DNA from: Caballeronia jiangsuensis
Lineage (GTDB): Bacteria; Pseudomonadota; Gammaproteobacteria; Burkholderiales; Burkholderiaceae
Direction of reading: 5' to 3'
Assembly (NCBI GenBank): GCA_000648925.1
Contig: JFHF01000029.1
Span: forward strand, 40,898-104,897
DNA: 64,000 nucleotides
Positions 42,695 to 50,189 of the stretch are shown here, piece after piece (positions within the stretch are counted from its first letter, which is position 1; the number at the start of each line of letters is the position of its first letter). The notes beneath the pieces are model-generated. The model ran no database searches and had not been told where the DNA came from. It saw only the letters and a list, made by a program, of their open reading frames with translations. A program made the translations under genes and the position numbers.

Positions 42695-43477
42695 CTACTT
42701 CGCAATGATGTCGCGTTTGAAGTACTTCTGCGACAACTGACTGAGGGTGCCGTCCTTTTTCAGCGCATCGAGCGCGGCGACGACCTTGGCCTTCAGCGCC
42801 GCATCGTTCTTGCGCAAGCCGATGCCGGTGCCTTCGCCGAGCGTCGTCGGGTCGGTCAGCGCGCCGCCCGCGAAATCGAAATTCTTGCCCTCGGGCTTCG
42901 CGAGAAAGCCGTCGATGGCCGTCTGCACTTCCTGCACCGCGCCGTCCAGCCGCCCCGCCGAGAGGTCCGCGAAAATCTGGTCCTGGCTCTGATACGTGAC
43001 GACCTGCACGCCCTCGCTCGCCCAGTGCTTGCGCACGTAATCCTCCTGCGTCGAGCCCTGCAGCACGCCCACCGACTTGCCCTTCAGGCTCGCGGGCGAC
43101 GGCTGCAGATTCGAGCCGCGCTTCGCGACCATCTGGATCGGCATCACATAGACGGGCGGCGTGAAGTCGATGGCCTGCCTGCGTTTGTCGGTGATGTTCA
43201 TCGCCGAATTGATCGCGTCGAACTTGCGCGCCTGCAGCGCGGGAATCAGCCCGTCGAAGCTGTTCTCGACCCAGACGCATTTCATCTTGATCCGCTGGCA
43301 CACCGCGTTGCCGATGTCGATATCGAAGCCCTCGAGCTGGCCCGTCGGCGTCTTGCTCTCGAACGGCGGATACGACGCCTCGACGCCGAATCGCAAGGTC
43401 TGCGTATCCGCATGCGCCACCCCGAATGTGAACGCGAGGCCCGCCGCGCCCGCCAGGCAAATCATCTTCCAGTTCAT
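42695..43477 (-). CDS. Amino-acid ABC transporter substrate-binding protein (basic amino acid type)
   Basis: A 260-residue type II periplasmic binding protein. The signal peptide is MICLAGAAGLAFTFGVAHAD. LRFGVEASYPPFESKTPTGQ, then EGFDIDIGNAVCQRI is the lysine/arginine/ornithine-binding signature, and SFDGLIPALQARKFDAINSA follows. It likely captures the substrate of the co-transcribed dehydrogenase, 22 bp downstream. In P. aeruginosa an equivalent binding-protein gene sits beside dauR. No membrane components are present here. Confidence 0.9.
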   Translation of the reverse strand: MNWKMICLAGAAGLAFTFGVAHADTQTLRFGVEASYPPFESKTPTGQLEGFDIDIGNAVCQRIKMKCVWVENSFDGLIPALQARKFDAINSAMNITDKRRQAIDFTPPVYVMPIQMVAKRGSNLQPSPASLKGKSVGVLQGSTQEDYVRKHWASEGVQVVTYQSQDQIFADLSAGRLDGAVQEVQTAIDGFLAKPEGKNFDFAGGALTDPTTLGEGTGIGLRKNDAALKAKVVAALDALKKDGTLSQLSQKYFKRDIIAK

Positions 43478-43563
43478 TGTCGTCACCAAAGGTCGTGTGT
43501 GTGAATCAACACCGTCGGTCCTGCACCGGGCGCGCCGCGTTTCATCGCGCGCTCACCGAAATA

Positions 43564-43597
43564 TAGACCAGAAATAAAATTAAAGTCTAGAATAGAC
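43564..43597. promoter_or_regulatory. Candidate operator in the divergent D-amino-acid locus promoter
   Basis: GTCTA-gaa-TAGAC (43585-43597) is a perfect inverted repeat, and another TAGAC lies at 43564-43568. The surrounding 149-bp gap between the binding-protein and OCD-family genes is markedly A/T-rich (ATAAAATTAAAG). It is a likely site for the DauR-like regulator. Confidence 0.55.
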
Positions 43598-43626
43598 AAA
43601 AATGTCCACTATCCGGAGGCCGACGA

Positions 43627-44616
43627 ATGAATCTATCGCGCGAACTCATGCGGGGCGCCGATGCGCCTTTCATTGCCGACGAAGCGCTGGTTCGGCAGGC
43701 GCTGCCGTCGCTCGACATCCGCGGCGCGCTCGAAAACATGTTCAGCGCGCTCGGCGATGGCGAAGCCGTCCAGCCGCCGCAGACGCTCACGCTCTTTCCG
43801 CGCGACGCGGGAGATTTCATCACCTACCTCGGCGTGCTCGCGAAACACGACGTATTCGGCGTAAAGCTCTCGCCCTATCTCGTGAATGCGGGCGCACCGG
43901 TCGTCACCGCGTGGACCGCGCTCATGTCGATGCGCACCGGCGCGCCGCTGATGTGGTGCGATGCCGCGCTCCTCACCACCGAGCGCACGGCGGGCACGAC
44001 CGCGCTCGCCGTCGATCGCCTCGCGCGCGCGTCGAGCCGGCGTCTTGCGATCATCGGCTCGGGCGACATCGCGCTCGCGCATTTGCGGCACGTCGCGCCA
44101 TTGCGCGAATGGTCGGAGATCCGCATCCATTCGCCGCGCCTCGCGAACGATCGCGCGCGCATCGCCGCCATCGAAGCGCTCGACGCACGCGCACGCGTGG
44201 CGGCATCCGTCGACGAGTGCGCGCGCGACGCGGACGTGGTCATGCTGTGCACATCTTCAGGCACGCCGGTGCTCTCGCTCGACGCGCTCACCACGCCCGC
44301 GCTCGTCACGTCGATCAGCACGAACGTCGCGCGCGCACACGAGATCGACCCGGCCGCGCTCGGCGCGCTCGATGTCTACTGCGACTATCGGCAGACCACG
44401 CCATCGAGCGCGGGAGAAATGGTGATCGCGCGGGAGCGTCACGGCTGGTCGCCGGAGGCCATTCGGGGTGACCTCGCGGAACTCGTGCGCGGCGCATGTG
44501 CCGCGCCTTCCTTTGAACGTCCGGCGTTCTTCCGCTCGATCGGCCTCGGTCTCGAAGATATCGCCCTCGCGCATGCGCTGCACGTCCATCTCGCGAAGGG
44601 GCGCACGGCGGTGTAG
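43627..44616 (+). CDS. Ornithine cyclodeaminase/mu-crystallin family protein (DauB-like or pyrroline-carboxylate reductase)
   Basis: A 329-residue protein. The nucleotide motif is LAIIGSGDIALAHLRHV. Family features are LSPYLVNAGAPVVTAWTALM, TERTAGTTALAVDRLA, and the C-terminal FFRSIGLGLEDIALAHALHV. Family members include ornithine cyclodeaminase, DauB (reduces the 2-ketoarginine produced by DauA to L-arginine) and delta-1-pyrroline-2-carboxylate reductase. With the divergent dehydrogenase it would turn a D-amino acid into the L form in two steps. GGAGG lies upstream of ATG 43627. It is co-directional with the regulator gene 31 bp later. Confidence 0.88.
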   Translation: MNLSRELMRGADAPFIADEALVRQALPSLDIRGALENMFSALGDGEAVQPPQTLTLFPRDAGDFITYLGVLAKHDVFGVKLSPYLVNAGAPVVTAWTALMSMRTGAPLMWCDAALLTTERTAGTTALAVDRLARASSRRLAIIGSGDIALAHLRHVAPLREWSEIRIHSPRLANDRARIAAIEALDARARVAASVDECARDADVVMLCTSSGTPVLSLDALTTPALVTSISTNVARAHEIDPAALGALDVYCDYRQTTPSSAGEMVIARERHGWSPEAIRGDLAELVRGACAAPSFERPAFFRSIGLGLEDIALAHALHVHLAKGRTAV

Positions 44617-44647
44617 CGGTATCATCGGTTTTCGCGGTTTCGAACCC

Positions 44648-45304
44648 ATGTCTATTTCAATGCCACGACGCAAGACGCAAAAGCCGGATAGCGACGCGCT
44701 TCTCGCACGTTATGCGCACATCGCGGACAGCATCACGACGCTCTTCTTCCCGTACGCGGAAGTGGTGATCCACGATCTCTCCGATCAGACGATCGCGTAT
44801 CTGTCGAACAATCTTTCCAAGCGCGAGATCGGCGACGACTCCGCGCTGGAAGATGTCGAAGAGACTGCGCGCGATCGGCTCGTCGGTCCGTACGAGAAGC
44901 TGAACTGGGACGGACGCCGCATGCGCTGCGTGAGCACGGCGCTCTTCGACGATGCGGGCAACGCCGCGGGCGTGATGTGCATCAACTTCAACATCGCGGC
45001 TTTCGAAGAGATGCGCTCGATGCTCGATGTCTTTTTGCGCGGCGCGGGCGTCGTCGCGCAGCCGGTCGAGCTATTCAAGGACGACTGGCAGGAACGCATC
45101 AACACGTTCCTGCACGGATGGCTGCGCGATCGGCAACTCGCGCTCAATTCGCTTACGCGCGATCATCGGCGCGAACTCGTGGAGGCGCTGCACGCGCAGG
45201 GCGCGTTCAAGGGCAAGAGTTCGGCGAACTATGTCGCGAAGGTGCTCGGCATGGGGCGCGCGACCGTCTACAAGCATCTGCGCGAGATGAAAGACGGCGC
45301 GTGA
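44648..45304 (+). CDS. DauR/YheO-type transcriptional regulator
   Basis: A 218-residue protein. An N-terminal YheO-like PAS domain (ADSITTLFFPYAEVVIHDLS near residue 24) is followed by a C-terminal helix-turn-helix, RRELVEALHAQGAFKGKSSA then NYVAKVLGMGRATVYKHL. The arrangement matches DauR, the repressor of D-arginine use in P. aeruginosa, and the position beside an OCD-family gene and a D-amino-acid dehydrogenase matches too. An alternative ATG lies at 44660. It probably acts on the dyads at 43564-43597. Confidence 0.9.
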   Translation: MSISMPRRKTQKPDSDALLARYAHIADSITTLFFPYAEVVIHDLSDQTIAYLSNNLSKREIGDDSALEDVEETARDRLVGPYEKLNWDGRRMRCVSTALFDDAGNAAGVMCINFNIAAFEEMRSMLDVFLRGAGVVAQPVELFKDDWQERINTFLHGWLRDRQLALNSLTRDHRRELVEALHAQGAFKGKSSANYVAKVLGMGRATVYKHLREMKDGA

Positions 45305-45326
45305 ACGTCACGCATCGTGTCCGGGC

Positions 45327-46019
45327 TTACAACCAGCGCCAGATACCCGCTGCCCATCCGGCGAGCGGCTTATGAGCCCACGTCGCCGCAAACCAGACGA
45401 CGAGTCCGCCCAGGAGCGCGTGCAAGCCGAATCCGCCCAGCCGCGCGCGCCCGGCGGCGATCGCCGCGAACGGCAAGTAACTCGTCTTCGCTTCCCATGC
45501 CGGCCAGAGATCGGGCTGGAGACGTTCCTTCTTCCGGTCCTGCAACGCGGCGCCGACGAGCGCAAGGATGACGATGGCCGCCCCAACGATGATGTTCTTC
45601 GTCACCGGAAAGACCGCGATGTGGCACAGCCCCCAGAGTGCGAACGACCACATCATCGGATGACGTGTCACCGCGAACACGCCGTGCGCCGCGTCGGGTA
45701 ACGCGGCGGGACGTTTGCCGCTGGGAAGCGCCGGATTGCGAATCAGGGAGCCCATCAGGAGGATCGACGCGATCAGCATGACCACGGTCACGATCGCCCA
45801 GAGCGCGTCGCCTACCGGCCACAAGGGCGTCGTCACGGGCGCCTTCCGGTAGGCCAGTACGAGCCAGCCGAGCGTCAGGAAAGCGATAAGCGAATAGACG
45901 CCCTGGAAGCCCGCTTCGCCGACTGCGCGAATCACAGGCTTGCGTAGCGGATGCGACAGTAGAAAGTGGCTGCCCACGAAGGCGATCGCCGCCGCCAGAA
46001 CCGCGCTGGTGTTGTCCAT
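45327..46019 (-). CDS. NnrU family membrane protein
   Basis: A 230-residue membrane protein with about six helices. It has the NnrU signature FVGSHFLLSHPLRKPVIRAV at the N terminus and HGVFAVTRHPMMWSFALWGL in the middle, like isoprenylcysteine methyltransferase-type folds. NnrU was named from denitrification clusters, but here no nitrate or nitrite gene is close. The molecular role is unknown. The stop faces the DauR-type gene at 22 bp. Confidence 0.9.
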   Translation of the reverse strand: MDNTSAVLAAAIAFVGSHFLLSHPLRKPVIRAVGEAGFQGVYSLIAFLTLGWLVLAYRKAPVTTPLWPVGDALWAIVTVVMLIASILLMGSLIRNPALPSGKRPAALPDAAHGVFAVTRHPMMWSFALWGLCHIAVFPVTKNIIVGAAIVILALVGAALQDRKKERLQPDLWPAWEAKTSYLPFAAIAAGRARLGGFGLHALLGGLVVWFAATWAHKPLAGWAAGIWRWL

Positions 46020-46414
46020 TTGCCTGTGCTCCTCGACTCCGCGACGGTAGCCGTGTCACTCGAATGAATGTCTCGCGAGGTTGATCGGCGCTCGCATCCC
46101 TTTTCGTTGACTTTACCGCGACATTTGTTCGAGCGTGCGGCGCCCGGTTTCATCGCGTGCCGGCCGAGTCTCGTCTGACCGGAAATCGCGCTCTCTTTTC
46201 ATGCAGTATTCCGAACTACTTCGAGTCCGATTCGCCAGTTGTGTGGAGTGAGCAAGCGTCTCGCACGGCGTCTGAAAAAATCCACCGCTGTACCATCGGC
46301 TGGTCATACAAAATCCGCCATTTCCCAGACGAACGTTGCTTCGCCCCGCTATTAGCGATACCTTTACATCCATCCTTGTCGTCGTGCCCTGATCAACGAG
46401 TGGAGAGCGGCTTC
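46020..46414. other. 395-bp intergenic region upstream of the RNase-like gene
   Basis: No convincing gene. The plus strand is open in the frame of the RNase-like gene from 46157, but the encoded segment is not signal-like and has no ribosome site, so I treat it as leader. No strong promoter or operator symmetry is seen. Confidence 0.5.
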
Positions 46415-46873
46415 GTGAAGAAAACATGGGTTTTCTCCTGCATCGTTGTCGTCGGCGCGATGCTCGGCGGATGCAACAAGGGCGGCGGATCGCAAAACGC
46501 CACCGAGGCATCGGGCGCGTCCGCGAGTCAGGCGCCGGTTCAGCCGGCCCAAAGCGCGAGCGAAGCGCCCGCCGCATCGGGCGCGGTAGGCACCGTCACC
46601 AAGACACAGTTGCCGGCGGAAGCGGGCGAGACACTGCGGCTCATCAAAGCGGGCGGACCTTTCCCCTTCGGAGAGGACGGCGTCCTGTTCCGTAACAGTT
46701 CGAACCTGCTACCCAAGCATCCGCGCGGCTACTACCACGCATACACGGTTCGCACGCCCGGATCGACGGACCGCGGGCAGCGCCGCATCGTATGCGGCGG
46801 ACCGCGCAAGCAGATCGCGGAGTGCTATTACACCGAGGATTACTACGTCAGCTTCAGGCGCATCGCGGAATAA
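46415..46873 (+). CDS. Lipoprotein with an RNase Sa/barnase-like fold lacking key catalytic residues
   Basis: A 152-residue protein from GTG 46415. The lipobox signal is VVVGAMLGGCNKGGG, followed by a Gln/Ala/Ser linker. Residues 65-152 align well to guanyl-specific RNase Sa-type domains: LPAEAGETLRLIKAGGPFPF, DGVLFRNSSNLLP, GYYHAYTVRTPG, RGQRRIVCGG and YTEDYYVSF. RNase Sa has Glu in YYHEYTV (general base) and His in DHYATF (general acid). Here these are Ala109 and Tyr143, while Arg120 and Arg124 remain. The protein is therefore probably not a working ribonuclease. A role such as RNA or ligand binding is possible. Confidence 0.88.
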   Translation: MKKTWVFSCIVVVGAMLGGCNKGGGSQNATEASGASASQAPVQPAQSASEAPAASGAVGTVTKTQLPAEAGETLRLIKAGGPFPFGEDGVLFRNSSNLLPKHPRGYYHAYTVRTPGSTDRGQRRIVCGGPRKQIAECYYTEDYYVSFRRIAE

Positions 46874-46922
46874 AATTTCCGGCAACGGCGGAAGCTCATG
46901 GAAGGAATTTGAACGCGACAAA

Positions 46923-46950
46923 CTGCCGAGTCGGTCACCCGACCCGGCAG
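46923..46950. terminator. Hairpin between convergent RNase-like and secreted-protein genes
   Basis: CTGCCG-a-GTCGG pairs with CCGAC-c-CGGCAG around TCAC: 11 base pairs with one mismatch, followed by CATTTC. It lies 50 bp after one stop and 32 bp from the other and probably ends both transcripts. Confidence 0.55.
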
Positions 46951-46981
46951 CATTTCCCGTAAGTTGTCATTTCTACCGTCT

Positions 46982-47302
46982 TTATTGCGCAGCAGGCGAC
47001 TTCACGCTCGGGGTCGCCAGCGTGTTATTGCTCGTGGTCGGCGCGCTCGTGCCCGACGTGGTGTTGCTGTTCGTGCTGCTCGGCAGGCCCGAATTCGGCG
47101 CTCTCATGCCCATGCCGCTATCCGAGTTCGTCATCCCTGGCGTGCCATAGCCGCCTGTCGCACCGTTGACCTGGTTCGCCGGGCTGGCCGTGCTGCCTGC
47201 CGAGCCCGCGCCGTTCGAGCCGCCCGCCGTTTGTGCATAAGCCCCCGCCGACAGGGCGAGTGCGGCCACGGCCGCCATCAAAGTGCTGATTGTCTTGCTC
47301 AT
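46982..47302 (-). CDS. Small secreted Ser/Thr/Asn/Gly-rich protein
   Basis: A 106-residue protein with a clear signal peptide (ISTLMAAVAALALSAGAYAQ). The 80-residue mature part is low-complexity and rich in Gly, Ser, Thr and Asn (TNSDSGMGMRAPNSGLPSST), with no fold signature. A GAGGG-type site precedes ATG 47302. Such proteins are common and uncharacterised in Burkholderia. It may be a periplasmic or surface component. There is no operon partner. Confidence 0.75.
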   Translation of the reverse strand: MSKTISTLMAAVAALALSAGAYAQTAGGSNGAGSAGSTASPANQVNGATGGYGTPGMTNSDSGMGMRAPNSGLPSSTNSNTTSGTSAPTTSNNTLATPSVKSPAAQ

Positions 47303-47330
47303 GTTCCGTCCCTCCTAATCGGGCTGAAGT

Positions 47331-47786
47331 ATGGACGCAGACGCTCGCCGCCTGCTTGACATGAACCCCGCAATCGCCGTGCCGCAGTTTTACAACCCCT
47401 CTTACATTTCCGATTCGACAGTACACCGACACGAAAGCAATGCCCTTCAGAAGCTCAAAGTCCATGCCGATAACAAGGCTATGGACACCTGTGATAACAA
47501 CATCGTTGGCGCATTCGAGCTTCGGATGATCGACGCTGACATCGCCCACATTCGACTCGCGATCGAAGCGGTCCTGCACGAGTCGAATTCGGCGCTTCCG
47601 ATGTTGTATTGGCGCCGGCGTCTGGAGCATTTGCTGCGCAGCCGGCACCTTCTTCACCACCAGTTTTCGGCGGTGGCGGATCTGCTTACCAAGATCGAGA
47701 AGATCAGCGAAGCGGAGCGCGGCGATGCGCTGACGACAATTGACCGGGAACCCGCTTCGTCACTTGCGCGCGCTATCGCCCGATAA
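47331..47786 (+). CDS. Hypothetical helical protein
   Basis: A 151-residue soluble protein with no signal peptide. The middle (ELRMIDADIAHIRLAIEAVL, MLYWRRRLEHLLRSRHLLHH) looks strongly alpha-helical. The composition is unlike a shadow frame, and no other gene occupies the region. The start may be ATG 47331 or ATG 47361; neither has a strong ribosome site. It faces the GAF-GGDEF gene and is divergent from the small secreted protein. The function is unknown. Confidence 0.6.
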   Translation: MDADARRLLDMNPAIAVPQFYNPSYISDSTVHRHESNALQKLKVHADNKAMDTCDNNIVGAFELRMIDADIAHIRLAIEAVLHESNSALPMLYWRRRLEHLLRSRHLLHHQFSAVADLLTKIEKISEAERGDALTTIDREPASSLARAIAR

Positions 47787-47791
47787 CATCA

Positions 47792-48805
47792 TCAGTCTCG
47801 TTTTGCACGCGCTTTTCTTTCGCGCTTGTCTTCGTACATCGCGGTATCGGCGAGAGCGATCGCCTGATCCGCGCTCACGAACCGCACCGCGACAGCACCG
47901 ATGCTCAAGCCGAAAGCGCCCACCGGATGACGACCGGGCAAGCTCGTTCCACTTCCTGCCCGCGCAAAGCGCGCCCGAATCTCGGCCGCGATCCGGTTCG
48001 CCTCGTCGAGATCGGCGGGGCCCGGGCCCACGAAGGCGAATTCATCGCCACCGATGCGCGCGAGCATATCCGTGTCACGCGTGACGCTGGCAATACGTTC
48101 CGAGCAGTCCCTCAAATGACTGTCACCGGCGGCGTGCCCGAACTCGTCGTTGATCTTCTTGAAATCGTCGAGATCGATCATGCCGACGATCACATACGAC
48201 CCGTCTCTCGCGGCCCTCGCCAGCAGCCGTCCCAGTTCGTCCTGCAATGCGCGTCGATTCGGCAGCCCGGTCAGCGTGTCGGTCAGCGCGAACTTGGTCA
48301 GATATTCGTTGGAGCGGCGTACTTCTTCGAGCAAGCGTTCACGCTCGATATGCTGAGCGATGATCTTCGAGAACAGGTTGAGCGCACTGCGCGCACGCGG
48401 CCCGATAGCCTGGCTTTTTCTGCTCGCGCCGCAGAGCGTGCCGATGATCAGGCCGTTGCTCGCGCATATCGGCGCGCTCGCATAGGTTTCGATGCCGAGC
48501 GCCCTGGCAGCCTGCGAGTCGCCCCACACTTCGCTGACGTTGGACGTGAAGCGGCGTCCATCCTCGATGCAGCGCTTGCAAAGCGTATCCGACCACGGCA
48601 CCTCCAATCCTTCGTCGATGCGAAGCTCGCCCGTGTTGCGCGCGAAATCGACGAACTGAATCCCGGCGGCTTCATCGATGGAAGTCAGATAGACCGACTC
48701 CAGCCCCGTGACGATTTCAAGCATTTCAAGCAGCGGTCTCGTGAGCTGTTCCAGACTTTGCGCTGAAGCCACCGACTCCGAAAGCCGCTCAAGCATCAAT
48801 TCCAT
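47792..48805 (-). CDS. GAF-GGDEF diguanylate cyclase
   Basis: A 337-residue cytoplasmic protein. An N-terminal GAF domain (about residues 15-160: VPWSDTLCKRCIEDGRRFTS, YASAPICASNGLIIGTLCG) precedes a GGDEF domain with intact RIGGDEF. An RDTD inhibitory I-site sits just before it, so feedback control by c-di-GMP is expected. The GAF domain has Cys residues that might bind a ligand or metal. GAGG lies 5 bp before ATG 48805. It is a second cyclase in the window, independent of the sia operon. Confidence 0.92.
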   Translation of the reverse strand: MELMLERLSESVASAQSLEQLTRPLLEMLEIVTGLESVYLTSIDEAAGIQFVDFARNTGELRIDEGLEVPWSDTLCKRCIEDGRRFTSNVSEVWGDSQAARALGIETYASAPICASNGLIIGTLCGASRKSQAIGPRARSALNLFSKIIAQHIERERLLEEVRRSNEYLTKFALTDTLTGLPNRRALQDELGRLLARAARDGSYVIVGMIDLDDFKKINDEFGHAAGDSHLRDCSERIASVTRDTDMLARIGGDEFAFVGPGPADLDEANRIAAEIRARFARAGSGTSLPGRHPVGAFGLSIGAVAVRFVSADQAIALADTAMYEDKRERKARAKRD

Positions 48806-48869
48806 AGGCACCTCGTTTAGCCTGAGAAACTGAATTGTAACGGTGCGGAAGTCGGCTTCGCTTAAAGGA

Positions 48870-50006
48870 TCAGAACGCGTGCGTCATCCCGATTCGCGCC
48901 ACCATCTGATGCGAATTCGACGACGGGCTCGCCGCGCCGGGAATGAACGCCGTATCGAGCGCCGTGCCCGTATTGCCGCCGCTCAGCTTCTGATAAACCA
49001 GTTGCGTATAAATGCCGGTACGCTTCGACAGGAAGTATTGCGCCATCAAGCCGACCTGATTCCAGTGCATCGAGTTATCGAAACCGCCGTGCTTCAGATG
49101 CGCCATCGTGTACGTGTACATGCCGGCGATCGACAAATCCGGCTGAATGTCGTACTTGGCGTTGAATTCGATGTTATCGAAACGCAGGCTCGCGTCATTC
49201 ACCCCGAGATCGCCGAGATATAGCGACGACACCGGCTGCTGCACGTTCACATGGGTATAGACGAGGCCGAGCGTCGCCGGCCCTGCTCCATAGCTCGCGC
49301 CGATACCGTAGATCTTCTGGTTCGCCGCGACGAAGCCCGCCTCGTCCGAAGCCACGGCGCCCGTCGATGTCGCGCCTGGCGCCGCGAGGTTTTCATAAAC
49401 GGCGCCGATCGTGAATGTCGCATAGCTGTACTTCAGCCCCGCGCTGTACATGCGATTGCCCGCGAATGCGCCGGCCTGATTGCTGAATCCGTATAGCGCG
49501 GTCGCCGTCACGCCGCCGTATTCGCCGCTCGTGAACTTGACCGAGTTGTTCGCATGAAACGTGGCGTCGGTATTGTCGTTATCGAGCGGATGCGAAAACA
49601 GATAACCGCCCCAGTAACCATTCGCCGTCATCGGCCCGATGATATCGGTCATCGAATCGAACTGGCGTCCGAACGTGAGCGTGCCGAGCGTATCGGATTG
49701 CAGTCCGACATACGACTGATAACCGAATAGCCGCCCGTTGTAATAGGCGGCGCCGTTATCCAGCATGAAGCCGCTTTCCAGATCGAAGATCGCATGCAGG
49801 CCGTCGCCGATATCTTCGCTGCCCTTCAGGCCCCATCGGCTCGTCACCAGATCGACGCTCGATGTCTGCCATGCCTTGTGTCCACCCGCATTGCTCGTCA
49901 GATTGATGCCTTCGTCCAGCACGCCAAACAACGTCACGCTGCTTTGCGCATGTGCAGTGGCGGAGGCGAATAGCGATATCGCCGCGAGGACCATCTTCGA
50001 ATTCAT
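48870..50006 (-). CDS. Outer-membrane porin, OmpC-like
   Basis: A 378-residue porin. The signal peptide VLAAISLFASATAHAQS is followed by SVTLFGVLDEGINLTSNAGG, SRWGLKGSEDIGDGLHAIFD and FGRQFDSMTD, and the protein ends in an aromatic C-terminal MTHAF. This is the usual 16-strand Burkholderia trimeric porin design. It lies downstream of the NCS1 permease, 183 bp apart with a hairpin between, so probably a separate unit. It may supply outer-membrane passage for the substrates of that cluster. Confidence 0.94.
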   Translation of the reverse strand: MNSKMVLAAISLFASATAHAQSSVTLFGVLDEGINLTSNAGGHKAWQTSSVDLVTSRWGLKGSEDIGDGLHAIFDLESGFMLDNGAAYYNGRLFGYQSYVGLQSDTLGTLTFGRQFDSMTDIIGPMTANGYWGGYLFSHPLDNDNTDATFHANNSVKFTSGEYGGVTATALYGFSNQAGAFAGNRMYSAGLKYSYATFTIGAVYENLAAPGATSTGAVASDEAGFVAANQKIYGIGASYGAGPATLGLVYTHVNVQQPVSSLYLGDLGVNDASLRFDNIEFNAKYDIQPDLSIAGMYTYTMAHLKHGGFDNSMHWNQVGLMAQYFLSKRTGIYTQLVYQKLSGGNTGTALDTAFIPGAASPSSNSHQMVARIGMTHAF

Positions 50007-50130
50007 GCTGCTTGTCTCCAGCGTTTGAATGATTTGAGTTCTATATGTTTCCCGAGCGCGCGCTGCGCCCTGCCCGGGTCACGAGCACATGCTTTATCGA
50101 TTGAGGAATTCGAGCGTGAGGATCGCAACC

Positions 50131-50152
50131 GGAGCGCCGGACCCGGCGCTCC
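50131..50152. terminator. Strong hairpin after the NCS1 permease gene
   Basis: GGAGCGCCGG-ac-CCGGCGCTCC is a perfect 10-bp dyad (an 8-bp stem with 6-nt loop in RNA). It lies 38 bp beyond the permease stop on the minus strand. No U-tract. Confidence 0.45.
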
Positions 50153-50189
50153 CTTGTGAAACGTGCAGCCTTTTTCGGCCTGTTCGCGA

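Noticed and set aside
46157..46414. N-terminal extension of the RNase-like lipoprotein
   Set aside because: A lipoprotein signal must be N-terminal; the GTG at 46415 places the lipobox correctly, and the extension has no ribosome site.
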